From Xestospongia muta (Eukaryota; Porifera; Demospongiae; Haplosclerida; Petrosiidae), in assembly GCA_963693285.1 (NCBI GenBank), contig OY848920.1, positions 4,291,135 to 4,355,134 of the forward strand: DNA of 64,000 nucleotides, given 5' to 3'. Shown here piece after piece: positions 1-13,000 of this stretch. The notes under the pieces were generated by a model. The model saw only the letters and a list, made by a program, of their open reading frames with translations. It did not search any database and had not been told where the DNA came from. The stretch's first letter is position 1. Each line of letters starts with the position of its first letter. The position numbers and the translations under genes were made by a program.

Positions 1-1231
1 ATGCAAGTCTACCAACAAGAGCAAAAGTCCACTGTGCGCGAGTCTACCATGTGAATAGATGTCTAACCCTTTGTCAGAAGACATGAATGATGTGTTTCAG
101 AAATGGTGTAAGTCTACCATTCTACTTTTCGTAAGAGTCTATCATTCTACTTTTTGTAAGAGTCTACCATTCTACTTTTCGTAAGAGTCTACCTTCATTC
201 ATTCTACCTTTCGTAAGAGTCTACCTTCATTCAACCTCTACCTTCTACTTTTAAGAGTCTACCTTCATTCAACCTCTACCACCCGTAAGAAGTCTACCTA
301 CCACCCGTAAGAGTCTACCTTCATTCAACCTCTACCATCCGTAAGAGTCCACTCCCAGCAGAGTCTACCTTCATTCAACCTCTACCACCCGTAAGAGTCC
401 ACTCCCAGCAGAGTCTACCTTCATTCAACCTCTACCACCTGTAAGAGTCCACTCCCAGCAGAGTCTACCTTCATTCAACCTATACCACCCATAAGAGTCC
501 ACTCCCAGCAGAGTCTACCTTCAACCTCTACCACCCATTAAGAGTCCACTCCCAGCAGTCCCAATTCAACCTCTACCACCCGTAAGCGTCCACTCCCAGC
601 AGTCCCATTCAACCTCTACCACCCGTAAGAGTCCACACTCTCAGCAGTCCCATTCAACCTCTACCACCCGAAAGAGTCCACGCTCCCAGCAGTCCCATTC
701 AACTTCTACCACCCGTAAGAGTCCACACTCCCAGCAGTCCCAGTCCACTCCCAGCAGTCCCATTCAACCACTCCCACCCGTAAGAGTCCACACTCCCAGC
801 AGTCCCATTCAACCACTCCCACCTGTAAGAGTCCACTCCCAGCAGTCCCATTCAACCACTCCCACCTGTAAGAGTCCACTCCCAGCAGTCCCATTCAACC
901 ACTCCCACCCGTAAGAGTCCACACTCCCAGCAGTCCCATTCAACCACTCCCACCCGTAAGAGTCCACACTCCCAGCAGTCCCATTCAACCACTCCCACCT
1001 GTAATCCACAACCAGCAGTCCCATTCAACCACTCCCACCTGTAAGAGTCCACTCCCACCAGTCCCATTCAACCACTCCCACCTGTAAGAGTCCACTCCCA
1101 CCAGTCCCATTCCAACCACTCCCAGCAAGAGTCCACTCCCACCAGTCCCATTCCAACCACTCCCAGCAAGAGTCCACTCCCACCAGTCCCATTCCAACCA
1201 CTCCCAGCAAGAGTCCACTCCCAGCAGTCCC
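1..1231. repeat. Nested minisatellite, 43-50 bp units
   Basis: The stretch is a graded tandem array. Up to about 300 the units are short and irregular, around the motif GTAAGAGTCTACC. From about 300 to 540 the unit is about 50 bp and combines GTAAGAGTCCACTCCCAGCA with a TTCATTCAACCTCTACCACC part. From about 700 to 1230 the unit is 43-45 bp, with CAGTCCCATTCAACCACTCC in place of the older segment. Later units are internal rearrangements of earlier ones. Open frames through this region exist only because the unit lacks stops. Confidence 0.9.
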
Positions 1232-2067
1232 AGAACCGATGGAGGTTGAGGTCGAACCGATGGAGGTCGAGGTCGAACCGATGGAGGTCGAGGTCGAACC
1301 GATGGAGGTCGAGGTCGAACCGATGGAGGTCGAGGTCGAACCGATGGAGGTCGAGGTCCACTCCCAGCAGTCCCAGAACCGATGGAGGTTGAGGTCGAAC
1401 CGATGGAGGTGGAGGTCGAACCGATGGAGGTGGAGGTCGAACCGATGGAGGTGGAGGTCGAACCGATGGAGGTCGAGGTCGAACCGATGGAGGTCGAGGT
1501 CGAACCGATGGAGGTCGAGGTCGAACCGATGGAGGTCGAGGTCGAACCGATGGAGGTCGAGGTCGAACCGATGGAGGTCGAGGTCGAACCGATGGAGGTC
1601 GAGGTCGAACCGATGGAGGTCGAGGTCGAACCGATGGAGGTCGAGGTCGAACCGATGGAGGTCGAGGTCGAACCGATGGAGGTCGAGGTCGAACCGATGG
1701 AGGTGGAGGTCGAACCGATGGAGGTGGAGGTCGAACCCATGGAGGTGGAGGTCGAACCCATGGAGGTGGAGGTCGAACCCATGGAGGTGGAGGTCGAACC
1801 CATGGAGGTGGAGGTCGAACCCATGGAGGTGGAGGTCGAACCCATGGAGGTGGAGGTCGAACCCATGGAGGTGGAGGTCGAACCCATGGAGGTGGAGGTC
1901 GAACCCATGGAGGTGGAGGTCGAACCCATGGAGGTGGAGGTCGAACCGATGGAGGTCGAACCGATGGAGGTCGAACCGATGGAGGTCGAACCGATGGAGG
2001 TGGAGGTCGAACCGACGGAGGCAGAGGTGGAGGTCGAACCCGAACCGATGGAGGCGGAGGTCGAACC
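1232..2067. repeat. 21-bp minisatellite (MEVEVEP-coding in one frame)
   Basis: About 39 copies of a 21-bp unit, ATGGAGGTCGAGGTCGAACC plus G, run almost without interruption. Variants form blocks: the GTCGAGGTC type, then GTGGAGGTC, then the same with CATGG in place of GATGG (about 1735-1940), and finally 15-bp shortened units (about 1940-1995). Because 21 is a multiple of 3, all frames stay open on both strands; one plus frame reads MEVEVEP repeatedly. There is no flanking non-repeat coding sequence, splice signal or initiation context, so I treat it as a satellite and not a gene. Confidence 0.92.
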
Positions 2068-2260
2068 GTAATATATTTTTATTTTCAGTATAATAGATAT
2101 ATGTGTTAGGGTTCATTTGTTCCTCTGTTAAAGTATAATAGACAGTATTTTCAGGTGTTAGGGTTCATTATCAGGGATATTGTGTAGGAGAAGTAATTAC
2201 GAGTGGGTGGTTAGAATGTCAGCAAACTACCCAACTCCACCCCTCTGCAATTCCACTTGA

Positions 2261-3397
2261 ATGGTTTTCTCTTTGTGGCTAGTTCTACAAACTTTATTTG
2301 CTGTTATCCTACTTGTTTATCTTTTGCTCTGTATCTACCGTACAATAAAACGTCAATGGAGAATCTATACATTGTTAAAACAACTTCCCTGTGATCCACA
2401 ACAGCATTGGTTGATGGGACATTCATTAAAAGTATATTGTTCTGTTTTAGATAATAAGAACTATGTATTCTGGTGAATTAATCGAGTATTTATCATCATG
2501 GTCAAAGCTTGGCAAGATTGTTAGGATAAAAGCTGGCCCTTTTTTGAAGCAGGAATGTCTTCATCCTGACACTGCTAAAATAGAACTTGGATCAGGTCAG
2601 AAATAATCATGTAATTATGTATACTGTCCTCCATGGTACAGATCCAAAAGCTGATGTTCACTACTACCCAATGATGCCATGGCTAGGTCTGTGATATAGA
2701 TATATAAATATTTAATGTGTTTTATTATTCAGGAGAATCTTTGTTAACTGGTAGTGTTAAGGAATGGGCTAGAACAAGACATATATACAGTAATAAAGAT
2801 GTGTGTTCAATGTAGGCTATTTGGAAGGAACAACCTGATCAAGTATTTGATGTATTTCCCAGTATTAGTTTACTAACTCTGGATGTGATGTTACGATGTA
2901 CATGTAGTTTTGAGAGTAACTGTCAGAATACAAAGTAAAAACATCTGTCTCTTTACAATATATTTACTGTTCACTTTATAGAACACATTCTCCTTATGTT
3001 TCAGCTGTTTATGAATTATCACATCTTATCATGGAGAGAGTTACGTAAGCATTATTTAATATTGGATCTATGCTCTGATGCCATCTAAACATCGTTTTGA
3101 TAAGGCATGTAATGTGGTTCATAAGTTTTCAATGGATGTTATCAAGAAACGAAGAGCTGCTTTACAAGATATGAAAGTAATTTTTGTATTATGTAATCCT
3201 TGACACATTCCTTTGTGTAGACTAAAGGTCAAGATATTCTATTAGTTGTTGAAGACACTGGTAAGATGAGGAAACATTTAGATTTTATTGATATACTTTT
3301 GGAAGCAAGAGTAAGTTTATTTTATGTATCAAATTATTATGAAGCTATTGTATGTAGGATGAAGATGACAATGGATTATCTGGTGTGAGCTGATCAC
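2261..3397 (+). pseudogene. Cytochrome P450 CYP4-like, broken, 3' part missing
   Basis: The first exon encodes a membrane anchor (VLQTLFAVILLVYLLLCIYR) and the post-anchor motif LPCDPQQHWLMGH, which is typical of CYP4-family N-termini. Later pieces continue the family order: GELIEYLSSWSKLGKIVRI, HPDTAK, GESLLTGSVKEWARTRH (matching the usual G-x-LL-x-x-G-x-x-W-x-x-x-R-x of helix C), SLLTLDVMLRCTCSFESNCQ, HKFSMDVIKKRRAALQDMK, KHLDFIDILLEAR and DEDDNGLSGV. The frame shifts near 2462 without room for an intron. The copy of helix C is disrupted after 2790, and a missing G near 3389 turns the expected GVELITK into a stop. No I-helix, ExxR or heme-binding Cys exon follows; a duplicated DD relic begins instead. 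Active enzymes of this family are ER monooxygenases; this copy cannot be one. Confidence 0.82.
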
Positions 3398-3537
3398 AAA
3401 GGTACTTTTAAATACATATAAAGCTGACTACATTACACACACACTTTATAAAAATACTGTTGTTGTGTTGTGTATTCACTTAATTAGTTTGAAATTGACT
3501 TCCTGTATGTAGGAGTGTCTCTATATCTGATTAATTT

Positions 3538-3765
3538 TTTACAGTATCCTCATCACTAACGTTTTCAAATAATCTTCATATTTCTTTACAACATTACTCT
3601 GTCTTATAGCTATTAAAGAATTAACCAATTTTCTTCTAGTTGGTTGTACTTTCATCTTTTTCACCTAATCCAAATTGATACATACGTGTCAATTCAGTAT
3701 ATCCAGCTATATAGATCTACACTCTTCAATTCTAACTGTACGTGTCCTCAATAGAAACCACTTTG
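3538..3765 (-). pseudogene. Death-domain exon relic
   Basis: On the minus strand the segment reads as a degenerate DD of the same subtype as the last DD of the two intact genes. It ends in TRRKLVNSLIAIRQSNVVKK and YEDYLKTL, against TRRNLLDALKVIRQSNVARK and YKDYLKTT at 5.3 kb. At least three stops fall in the preceding half. The surrounding 3400-3870 closely matches 61258-61700, so relic and flanks were copied as one block. Confidence 0.75.
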
Positions 3766-4023
3766 TAGTTCTAGTATAAGTAATAATTACTGAATTTGTA
3801 AAAGTTGGTTCAAGAAGCAAAAGCATACAGACCAAAATCGTACACTTCTGTATTCTGTTACGCCCACTCGAATAGTTAATTATAAAATAACATAAAAGTA
3901 TACTTGCATGTTAAAACAAACAATAGCAAAATGTACTGAAAAAGAAGTATACATATACAATTAGTTAACAACTGATCTAACAATAAGTCTGTTATTAACA
4001 GAGCATTTACAAAAATCTCTCTT

Positions 4024-7000
4024 CTAGGATATTGAGGTATGTATCTGTGGAATTAATTGATAACAATTATATACAGTAACTACAGAATATATCTAACTAC
4101 CAATATAACAACTATACATATTATTTAATCTAACAAGAACTATTGTACATGTATTTGAATTGCCTTTTCCAAAGAGACAATCATTAAACAAGAAAGTATT
4201 GTCCACAATTTATCAGGTTAATTATTCCCATTTGTTCAATAGAACAAACTTTACATGAACATATCCACATGCCATGTACATACTTTTATTAAGGTAACTA
4301 GTATACTTACTATATTGTACTTGTTGATATACATAACATCACTTATATAGATTGAACACTCTCATTATTTCCTACCTACAAAAATGAGGAAATGAGTTTG
4401 TAATACAGTGGAGTCTCATAAAACGAATTCCAGGGGACTTTCCAATATAGTTCTTTTTTATAGGAGTTTCTATTAAACAAACCAATGAAAATTATTATAA
4501 CACATCATCCTGCCTTAAATATGTTCATAGTATATAAAACACTGTATACACATACTCAAGTTTAAAAGTAATCCTAGAGCATGTGCCTTAACATTGATCA
4601 AAATCTACCTCATCTTGCTGTTTGAAAAGGACGAGAACAGTTTATCTTTCACTTATACATTTGCTATATCTGATTTACGTTTACTTCCAGCCTCAAAAGC
4701 TTCAAAAATGGAAATCTTAGTGGGTAAATCTACGGCTCAATGCTTAGTTATACTTGCTACTTAGTCTAGAACACATATTAATGAAACAGTAGCACATGAG
4801 CTACTGAAGTAACTAAAATTTGCTCTTTTGAAGCAGAATTTCATTTTAATTGTGTTCATATTAAGCAGTGAAAATTTATAGTGTCTATGGTGGTTCTGCA
4901 GGGATCACAAGTAATTATTCATTTTAACCAGAATTTACTATGTTTTTTAATGATACACCACTGTAGTTATTTGTGGTTACAAATTGTTTACATAATTATA
5001 ATTAGGAAATGAGTTATAATAACAATTGCAATTTGTGGTCACAAATTTTTATATAGTTATAAAACCAATTTCATATAGATAGTATGGGAGTATTAAATCT
5101 AAAACAATCAAGTTATGATTAGTGTTAAATTTTAATATAGATCATTGTCAGATAATAATATTGGACTATTCTTAACTAAGGGGTCCACTCTATGTACATG
5201 TATATATTGATATATGGACAATGTAACTTACTGTTGTTTTTAGATAATCTTTATACTTTCTTGCTACATTACTCTGTCGAATAACTTTTAAAGCATCTAA
5301 TAAATTCCTTCTTGTTGCATTTTTGTCTTTCTCTTCAATCCATAACTGATACATACTGGTATAATCATGACAATTCTCTAGATCCACTTTGTCCAGCTCT
5401 AGTATCACACCCAACTGATTCCATTTTGCAGTTCTAGCATGTTCAAGTAATTCTTGAATAGTAGGTTGTTGATCCAGGTAGTGATCCAGTGATATATTAC
5501 CTATATATGAATTAGATGAAATAATTATTTTAATATTGTGTAGTGTTGTAATGTAATTTTGACATTGCACTTTTTCACTGTTAAGCAATATCAAAGGATG
5601 TTGTCATGATCATTGATAAATACATCATTAATCAATACATGTAAATATTACATGTACTACTTTCTAAAGTTGGCTTTAAACTAAAAGAGATTTAATCCTT
5701 TGTAAATTATGTAATACAATTGAATTCAAATACTTACTGGAGGTTGTAATACTTTTCCTTTTTGATGGTGGCATTTTCTTTACTTGATTGGGTCGTTTAT
5801 GACCTGTACAAAAAGAATAACATGACATACTAAATTCTAAATTGAACACTAGTAAATACAAACTACTACTACTATTATTTCTGTTAAATGTTAAATGTAA
5901 GTTGCATTTGTAACAAAGTTAAAAACAATGTTAGCAAAGTTAAATACAACAATCAAGTTAATAAAATATACACAGAAATTGATCAAAACTATTGTATTCC
6001 ACTATTTCTCTCTTGTCCACCTAATGTTACAAGCAAATGAATAAATTAGTAAAGTATCTTTATTACATGTCACTAAATCAGACTATACCTTTTTGTTTAT
6101 GTGGTAATCTTTTAGGTAATGAAGATATCTTTTTGTGAGGCATTCCTTTTTTCTTATAAGGTCTCCCACTAGCAGGATCTTTACCACATCTACTTGAAGT
6201 GTCATATGACTCTACATCACTGTCAGATGATAAGGTATGAGATTTTTGCTTCCTAGGAGGTATATCTTCATCAGACTCTGATAAATTTAATCTCAGCTTC
6301 TTCTTTTTCTCTCCTGTAATCAATTGAAGAAACCTTACTGTTACAGTAGTTAGAAGTCAACATAGCATCAATATTTTTTCTTCTTAGTTGTACAATGTAC
6401 ATTAGCTTGTATACCTGACAATCTTTGTAAAGCTTACATTAGGAAGTACATTCTCAGTCACTGTTTAGGATACTTTAATGCAGGCATGTATAAATTAATT
6501 GTCTACTTCATCATATTAATAATAATGGTTAAGATTTCAAAATATGACCACAAGCTATTTTTAATGCTGTACCAGTGTTAGAATGGAATTTGCAAACTCT
6601 TCCTCTTTAGTGAGGCTAAGGGCTCCCTGCTGTTAGTTATTTCTTAAATGACACATGCTATTATGTGCTATGTAGTCCAAATATTATGTTATAAGCCTTG
6701 ACAATACTTAGATGTAGTGTTTAAAAATCCTGTATCATTATTATAACTGAGATTGAAAGCAATATATTAAGTGTCACATGTACTACCATGTAAGATTGGC
6801 TTTGATATGAAACACATCTGGTTCAAATCATGTCTAATATAATTAAATTCAATTACTGACTTGAAGAAGCAGTATATTCCCTTTTTGATGGTGGCAGTTC
6901 CTTTGTTTGGTTGGTTTGTTTATAATCTATATAAAACAAACAATGTGAGAAACTAATGTATCACATTAAACTAGTTAATATCAATTATCAATACTATGAT

Positions 7001-10000
7001 TTGTTTTAAAAGTTAAATATTATAGTTTTAACAGAGATAAAAACATCATTAACATGTTATACAATGATCAAGTTAATACAGTGTACACAGAAATTGATTA
7101 TAACTATTGTCTACCACTATTTCTCTCTTGCCTACCTAACATGACAATGAATCAGGTAAAGCATCTTCATTACATGTCAGTAAAACAAACTATACCTTTA
7201 TATTCTTGTGGTATTCTTTTAGGTAATGAATGAGTCATTTTGTGAGATATTCCTTTCTTTTTGTAAAGTCTCCCACTAGCTGGTTCCTTACCATGTCCAC
7301 TTGAAACATCATATGATTCTAAGTCACTATCAGATGAAACATAATGAGATCTTTGTTTACTAAGAGGTATGTCTTCAGACTCTGATTGAACAGGATGCAG
7401 GTCTTCTAATCTCAGTCCCTTCTGTTTCTTTCCTGAAATAAAGTATATAAATAATAATTGTTTGGACTTAATAGTTTTAACATAACATAATGTTTGTACT
7501 ATACAAGACAGTACATAGTATCATTTCATTGAGTTGATGCTTTATCAATAATTCAAATATCTATGATATCACTTGCTTAAAGTAACATTATCAGTATATT
7601 TTGGTATAATACCTAAAGTAAACCAGGAATCTATTATTAAAAAACACAAAAGGGGAAAAAGATGAAGTCCAGGTACACAATATATGTATTCTGCCTTAGA
7701 TTGAGAGTCTAACTGGCACAATTGATTGCTTGTGATTTGGCACTTGGTAATCATCATGAGTTAAATAATATTATTAATGATATTATGAGGAATGCTCAGA
7801 ATAAGGTTATTGCTACAATACTAAAAATAATTGTTAAAATACAATACTAAGTACTGTACTTGAAGTCATATGATCTGGTGTAGGATGACGATCCATTAAC
7901 TCATTTTCCTTAATAAGATCCTGAGCAAAAGGAGAGCTCAACAGCTTCTCACGATACTTTTGTTCTTCCACTTCGTATTGTTGAATAATTTTAATGGCAT
8001 CAGAGAGATTAAAGTGATCACCAATGAGTATTAGAACTTCTATGTTAACTGGAGAGCAAAACTTACGAACTACAACAAAAACACTTGAAAAGGTTTTTGC
8101 TTCTTGTATCATACTTTCAAATTGTTGGTAAGACAGGATAAGTAGCTGCTTCAGTTCATCAATATCGATATTAGCTGATTCAACTATTTTTTGAATTTTA
8201 AGCACCAGAGAACCCAACTTTCCTTGCATTATCAACAAATCACTATATTCACTTTCACCAAGTGCATGTGGCAATGTCTGAATAATGATAAGAAAAATAG
8301 TATCTGTGATTGTTCACCATTACTACTGTGCTTACTTTTAAATATTGATGATCTGTAGACTGATTCATGGGTGACATCCCTTGTGAGATCTCTGTAGGAA
8401 AAGTTGTCATTGAGGAATGTAACATAAATTATAATGACCATATTATTATATGCAAAGTTGACATTGTTGGTGTTTTACCTGTTATCATCTTTTCAGCAAT
8501 AGCACTGACTTGTGGGCCATGACGTTGTATCACTGAGATAATTTTTGTAAGGTTAGTAGGGTCAGTAGCTACTCTAGTCATTAATTCATTTAGAATATGA
8601 TAATTCCTTGCTTTTTGGTTGCTACTGTCGCTATTAATTTTCTGACAAGTTATATCTGAGATGAGTTCAGAAACAGACAAGTCAGTAGCTAATGCAACTG
8701 GATCAGTAATTGCATCAGTCAAATCACCAATGTACTTCTGTAACACCCGCAATTCCTTAGAACAAGGTTTATAGCTGACCTAAATGATTTAACCATTTCA
8801 TTTTTATTAGATTTATATTCGCAGTAACTATATACTACAGATTGTAAGCTACTTACTTCTTTATGTTGTTATGAATGAATGTTATACTTGTGCAATAGAA
8901 TAATTTACATAATGTAATATTAAAAACTAGAGTGTTTAGAGAGGGTATGTAGTGTTGTGTTTCACATGTTAAGACTGCATGCTAATAAATGTTAGGTCAG
9001 ACATCCACAAATTGAAGAATATAGTACATGATTTACTTTTATAAACTAACCATTGTTCTCCAATATTTTACAATATCATCAGCAACTTTATTCAACTTTA
9101 TGGTTCTCAGAGTATTTATCAAATTTCTCCTTGTAGCACCATCACCTTTCTCTTGAAGCCATATTTGATACATCCTGTCGTAGCCATTGCATTCACTTAG
9201 TCTCACAGCATCTAATCCTAACTTTATACCTAATTCATTCCATTCTGCTGTTCTAGCATGAGTAATCAGTTCATCTATGTCTGGACTGCCATCCAAGATA
9301 TAGTCTGGTATGGTACTTTCAGCCATTTTACCTGTTTAATAAAAAGAAATGAAGTCAATCATTAAACACTCCAATAAATGAGTGGTTGCTTACAGAAACA
9401 AATCTATTTAACATTCACGAATAAAATATATTATTGTCATAGCTACTGCATGATATGAGGAAGTGTACACATATCAATGTTCTTGTAATAATTAAACTCA
9501 CATGGACATGGGACAAAATCATGATAAGAACACCAACAAGTGTACATTCTCATAGATAACAAACGGTATATGATGTTTATATGTAATGTAGTATTGTGCA
9601 TATTAATATATACAATATAAAATACACTGAGCGTTGTTTAAAAGCAATTATAACTGTTATATGTATTATTCTGCATTATAAATATGTGTGAATGAGTGGA
9701 GAGGTTTTTTTCGTTTCTTATTTTAAGTAGACGGACAGCAAACTATATCTATTAAACCAAATTAATTAAAAAATTAAATAAATATGATTTAATAAATTAA
9801 TTCATTCCATTTTGTACAGACAATTAAAAATGTACAGTACTATTTTTCAACATAGTTGTAAATTATGTACATGTATCCTATATTGTATTGTGGACTTTAT
9901 TCATTACAGCACTATCTGCATAATAAATGTGGTTTTTTTATCAAGGTTACTATGAATTGATCCTATTGGTTTTATCACATACCAGTTTTTCTTACACATG

Positions 10001-13000
10001 TATTAGCACAATGAACTGAAAATTATAAATGAGGAAAGTGCCTATAGGTCTGGCTAGAAGGAAGTCGTACTTTGTCGTTTAGGGTTTAGGGGATGGCAAT
10101 TATTTTATTACACAAGAAAGTATGGACTTCTTGCTACACCTAGAGGTACTATTAATGAAATAGTGTTTGCCATGCTGCTCTAGTTATAAATACATCCACT
10201 AATATTAATAAAAACATAATGTGTGTAATCACAAAACGGCAATCCAGTATACTTTCCTATATAACAGAGATGAAATTATAGTTAAATACAGACTTGACTG
10301 AACATAAATTAGACATTGAATCTTCCAATAGATGACGTAATCTTAAAAGTTACTGCAGGTAAACCTAATTGTATTACATTACTTGTGCAACTGCACAAGT
10401 TGATATTAAAAAAGTATAGCAGAGCCTTTTCCTCTAAGCAAGTATCACTAACTAATAAGGTGGGAAGCGATTAAGAGCTGTTAATTCAGTGTTTAAATCA
10501 AACAGAATATTATATCTTAAAAAAAAACATTGACAACTTAAAAAGTATTTTCAAAAATATTTTCTAAATTACGTTCGTGTACAAACAGTTGTTACCAGGT
10601 GGTCCTTCCCTTTACTGAACTCTAAAATAGGACATCCAAAGAAAACTTACAGAATGCTACTGTATATTTAGCTAACGTGTGTAACTCTTTATATATAGTC
10701 AGACAAATTGTTAAACAAATTAGTAAACAAATCTATAATTTACAAGATTATAATTACAAAACTCATCCTATGAAAGGCACTAAAGTGCCGAACCTCGCTG
10801 CAGTTTCTACCTTATTTATAAATGCTATGTCAGCTTAGGCCCAGCTATGATGTTGCTAGGTAGCATTGCAAGAAAATGTATTAACATTCTAGAAGGTGTG
10901 GTCACATTTATCAATATTTCATATACAAAATTTATTGTAATTGAAGATGAAACGTTCTTTGGAAACGTCCCGTAGTACAAATATAAATCGATATATTATC
11001 TATTAGTAGCAGTTTTTTCAGTGCTTTGAGACGTTTTCTGAATGCGTTACTTCGCTCCAAGTCCATGTATAATCTTGAAAACACTTTTCAGAACTTTTAT
11101 GACGATTGCTTCGACCAACGGCCTTCTGTCTTGCTGATGAGTATTCCTTTAAGATTGCCTACAACACACTAAAAAATCTCCACATTATGGTTTTTACTTT
11201 TTGAGAAACGGCACATTGACCTCTGCAGCCTGAAAATTTTTTTGAGAGTTTTAAGCTTTCCTTTTCCCTGACGATGTTCTCGATATTAATGTTGTAAAGT
11301 ACACACGTTTTTCTATTCATTGCTAAACGTTGGTAGCTGCTAACGCTTCGTTTGCCAAGTTATAGCAGTTCAAAAACAATCCCCAGTAACAGACAGTGCA
11401 GACACACACACACTGACAGACTACAGTACCCTCGCTATGCACCCACGCACACGAGGTTAAAATTGTTTAATAGTTGTGTTGTTGATGTAAGCTAGCGACA
11501 TTTTCATTTGATTGAATCCATTGTATGGTCAATGAAGATGTATTTTAACTATAACAGTAATTGAAAGTTAAACAGATAAGGAATACTATCAAGTCAATGC
11601 ATTGGTATGGTATGTTCTATGTGTGTACATGCAATACATGATATGATATCATTTAGTGAGTGCTAGACACATCCAAAACACAATACAAGCCCATTCTAAA
11701 TACAAGTACTACATACTACATGTATGCTAAAACTCATTGAAAACGTAATTACAAAAATAATCTTAAACATTTTCCACTATACAGCATATTGACAGTAATA
11801 TTAGGTGTGTTCATATTTAATTCATTTCAATGTGCTTTACATCTACAAACTTACTTAATTCCATTCAAAAAGAATTGTTAACATTAACCACTTTTAAAGA
11901 ATTCTTACATTAATTAAAAATGGCTTCTCAGATACAGGAAGTTGGTGACACTTAGATTGCTTGTTATTAAAAATTTCATTTTTCCTTACTAAAACAAAAG
12001 CTTCTAATTTTAAAGGTAAAATAACTATAGTGCTAAAAAAAGTTTGACTATTAAGTTTACCATGATTCATACATATGATAACAAGGTTATACATTTATGT
12101 GAAAGTCAGAGCAAGGTTTTCGTCATGACATTCACGTGATTGCCTACAAACTGATAACAATTATACATAACCTATACAAAACATTCCTGTCTTCAATAAT
12201 AACTGATGCAATCAACATTAAACATATCTGAAGTGGATTGAGAGTAATTTGATTTTTCAATAACTGAATTGAATACACTTTACAGTAGTAGTCTGAACAC
12301 CACTATTAATAACCTTATTACTTAAAATTAATATCTTATTACTCTTACCTGTACTAAGATATTGACGTATTAGATCAGCTGTCTCCTTGTCATTAACAAT
12401 AGGACCCTCAATAGCAGTTATCACAGTTTCCCAGGTAACAGGAGATGGTTCAGTAGTTAGAAAATTGTCAATGACTGCCAAGAGTTTATCATCCCTCTCA
12501 CTTTGTATTAAATCATCCAAAACATTACAACGTACTTGTAATGATAATCCAATATCATACCATTTGTCACTAATATTAAATAATACACTATTTAGTTCAT
12601 ATTTTGTAGGAATCTCCTTTAATATACTGGTAATATCTGAGATAACAATAAAATAATTATTATAACAAACTGTCATTTTATAAATTAATTAACGTCTTAA
12701 AAATTATAATTTAAATGTATATATATGTGGTATTAATTAAGTGTTGACAAATTAAAACTTCAATTATCAATAAATGGACATGTAATTTAATACAAGAACT
12801 TGGAATATAAAATTGTAATTATATTTATACAATTAACTAGGACATCTACATGTACTACTATTCTTCTACTGTTAATAACATTTACTGTTTATCATTCAAT
12901 CACTTCACTCACACAGATCTAATAAATTTACTACTTATAATACAATGGTTTGTAATTGGGCTATAAATAGAATATGTGGTATGTGTAAACAAATACTAAA

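Noticed and set aside
100..1230. Possible CRISPR array
   Set aside because: Units are contiguous tandem repeats without unique spacers, in clearly eukaryotic sequence.
985..2116. Long open frames on both strands across the minisatellite (MEVEVEP, GSTSTS, RFDLHLH repeats)
   Set aside because: They result from stop-free 21-bp units; there is no non-repeat coding sequence, and the frames overlap each other on both strands.
2435..2455. A tiny intron (about 20 bases) in the P450 to rescue the frame
   Set aside because: Too short for splicing; a frameshift is the simpler reading.
12387..12656. Plus-strand open frame opposite the DD exon
   Set aside because: It is the antisense shadow of the minus-strand DD exon; the same applies to 42724-42996.
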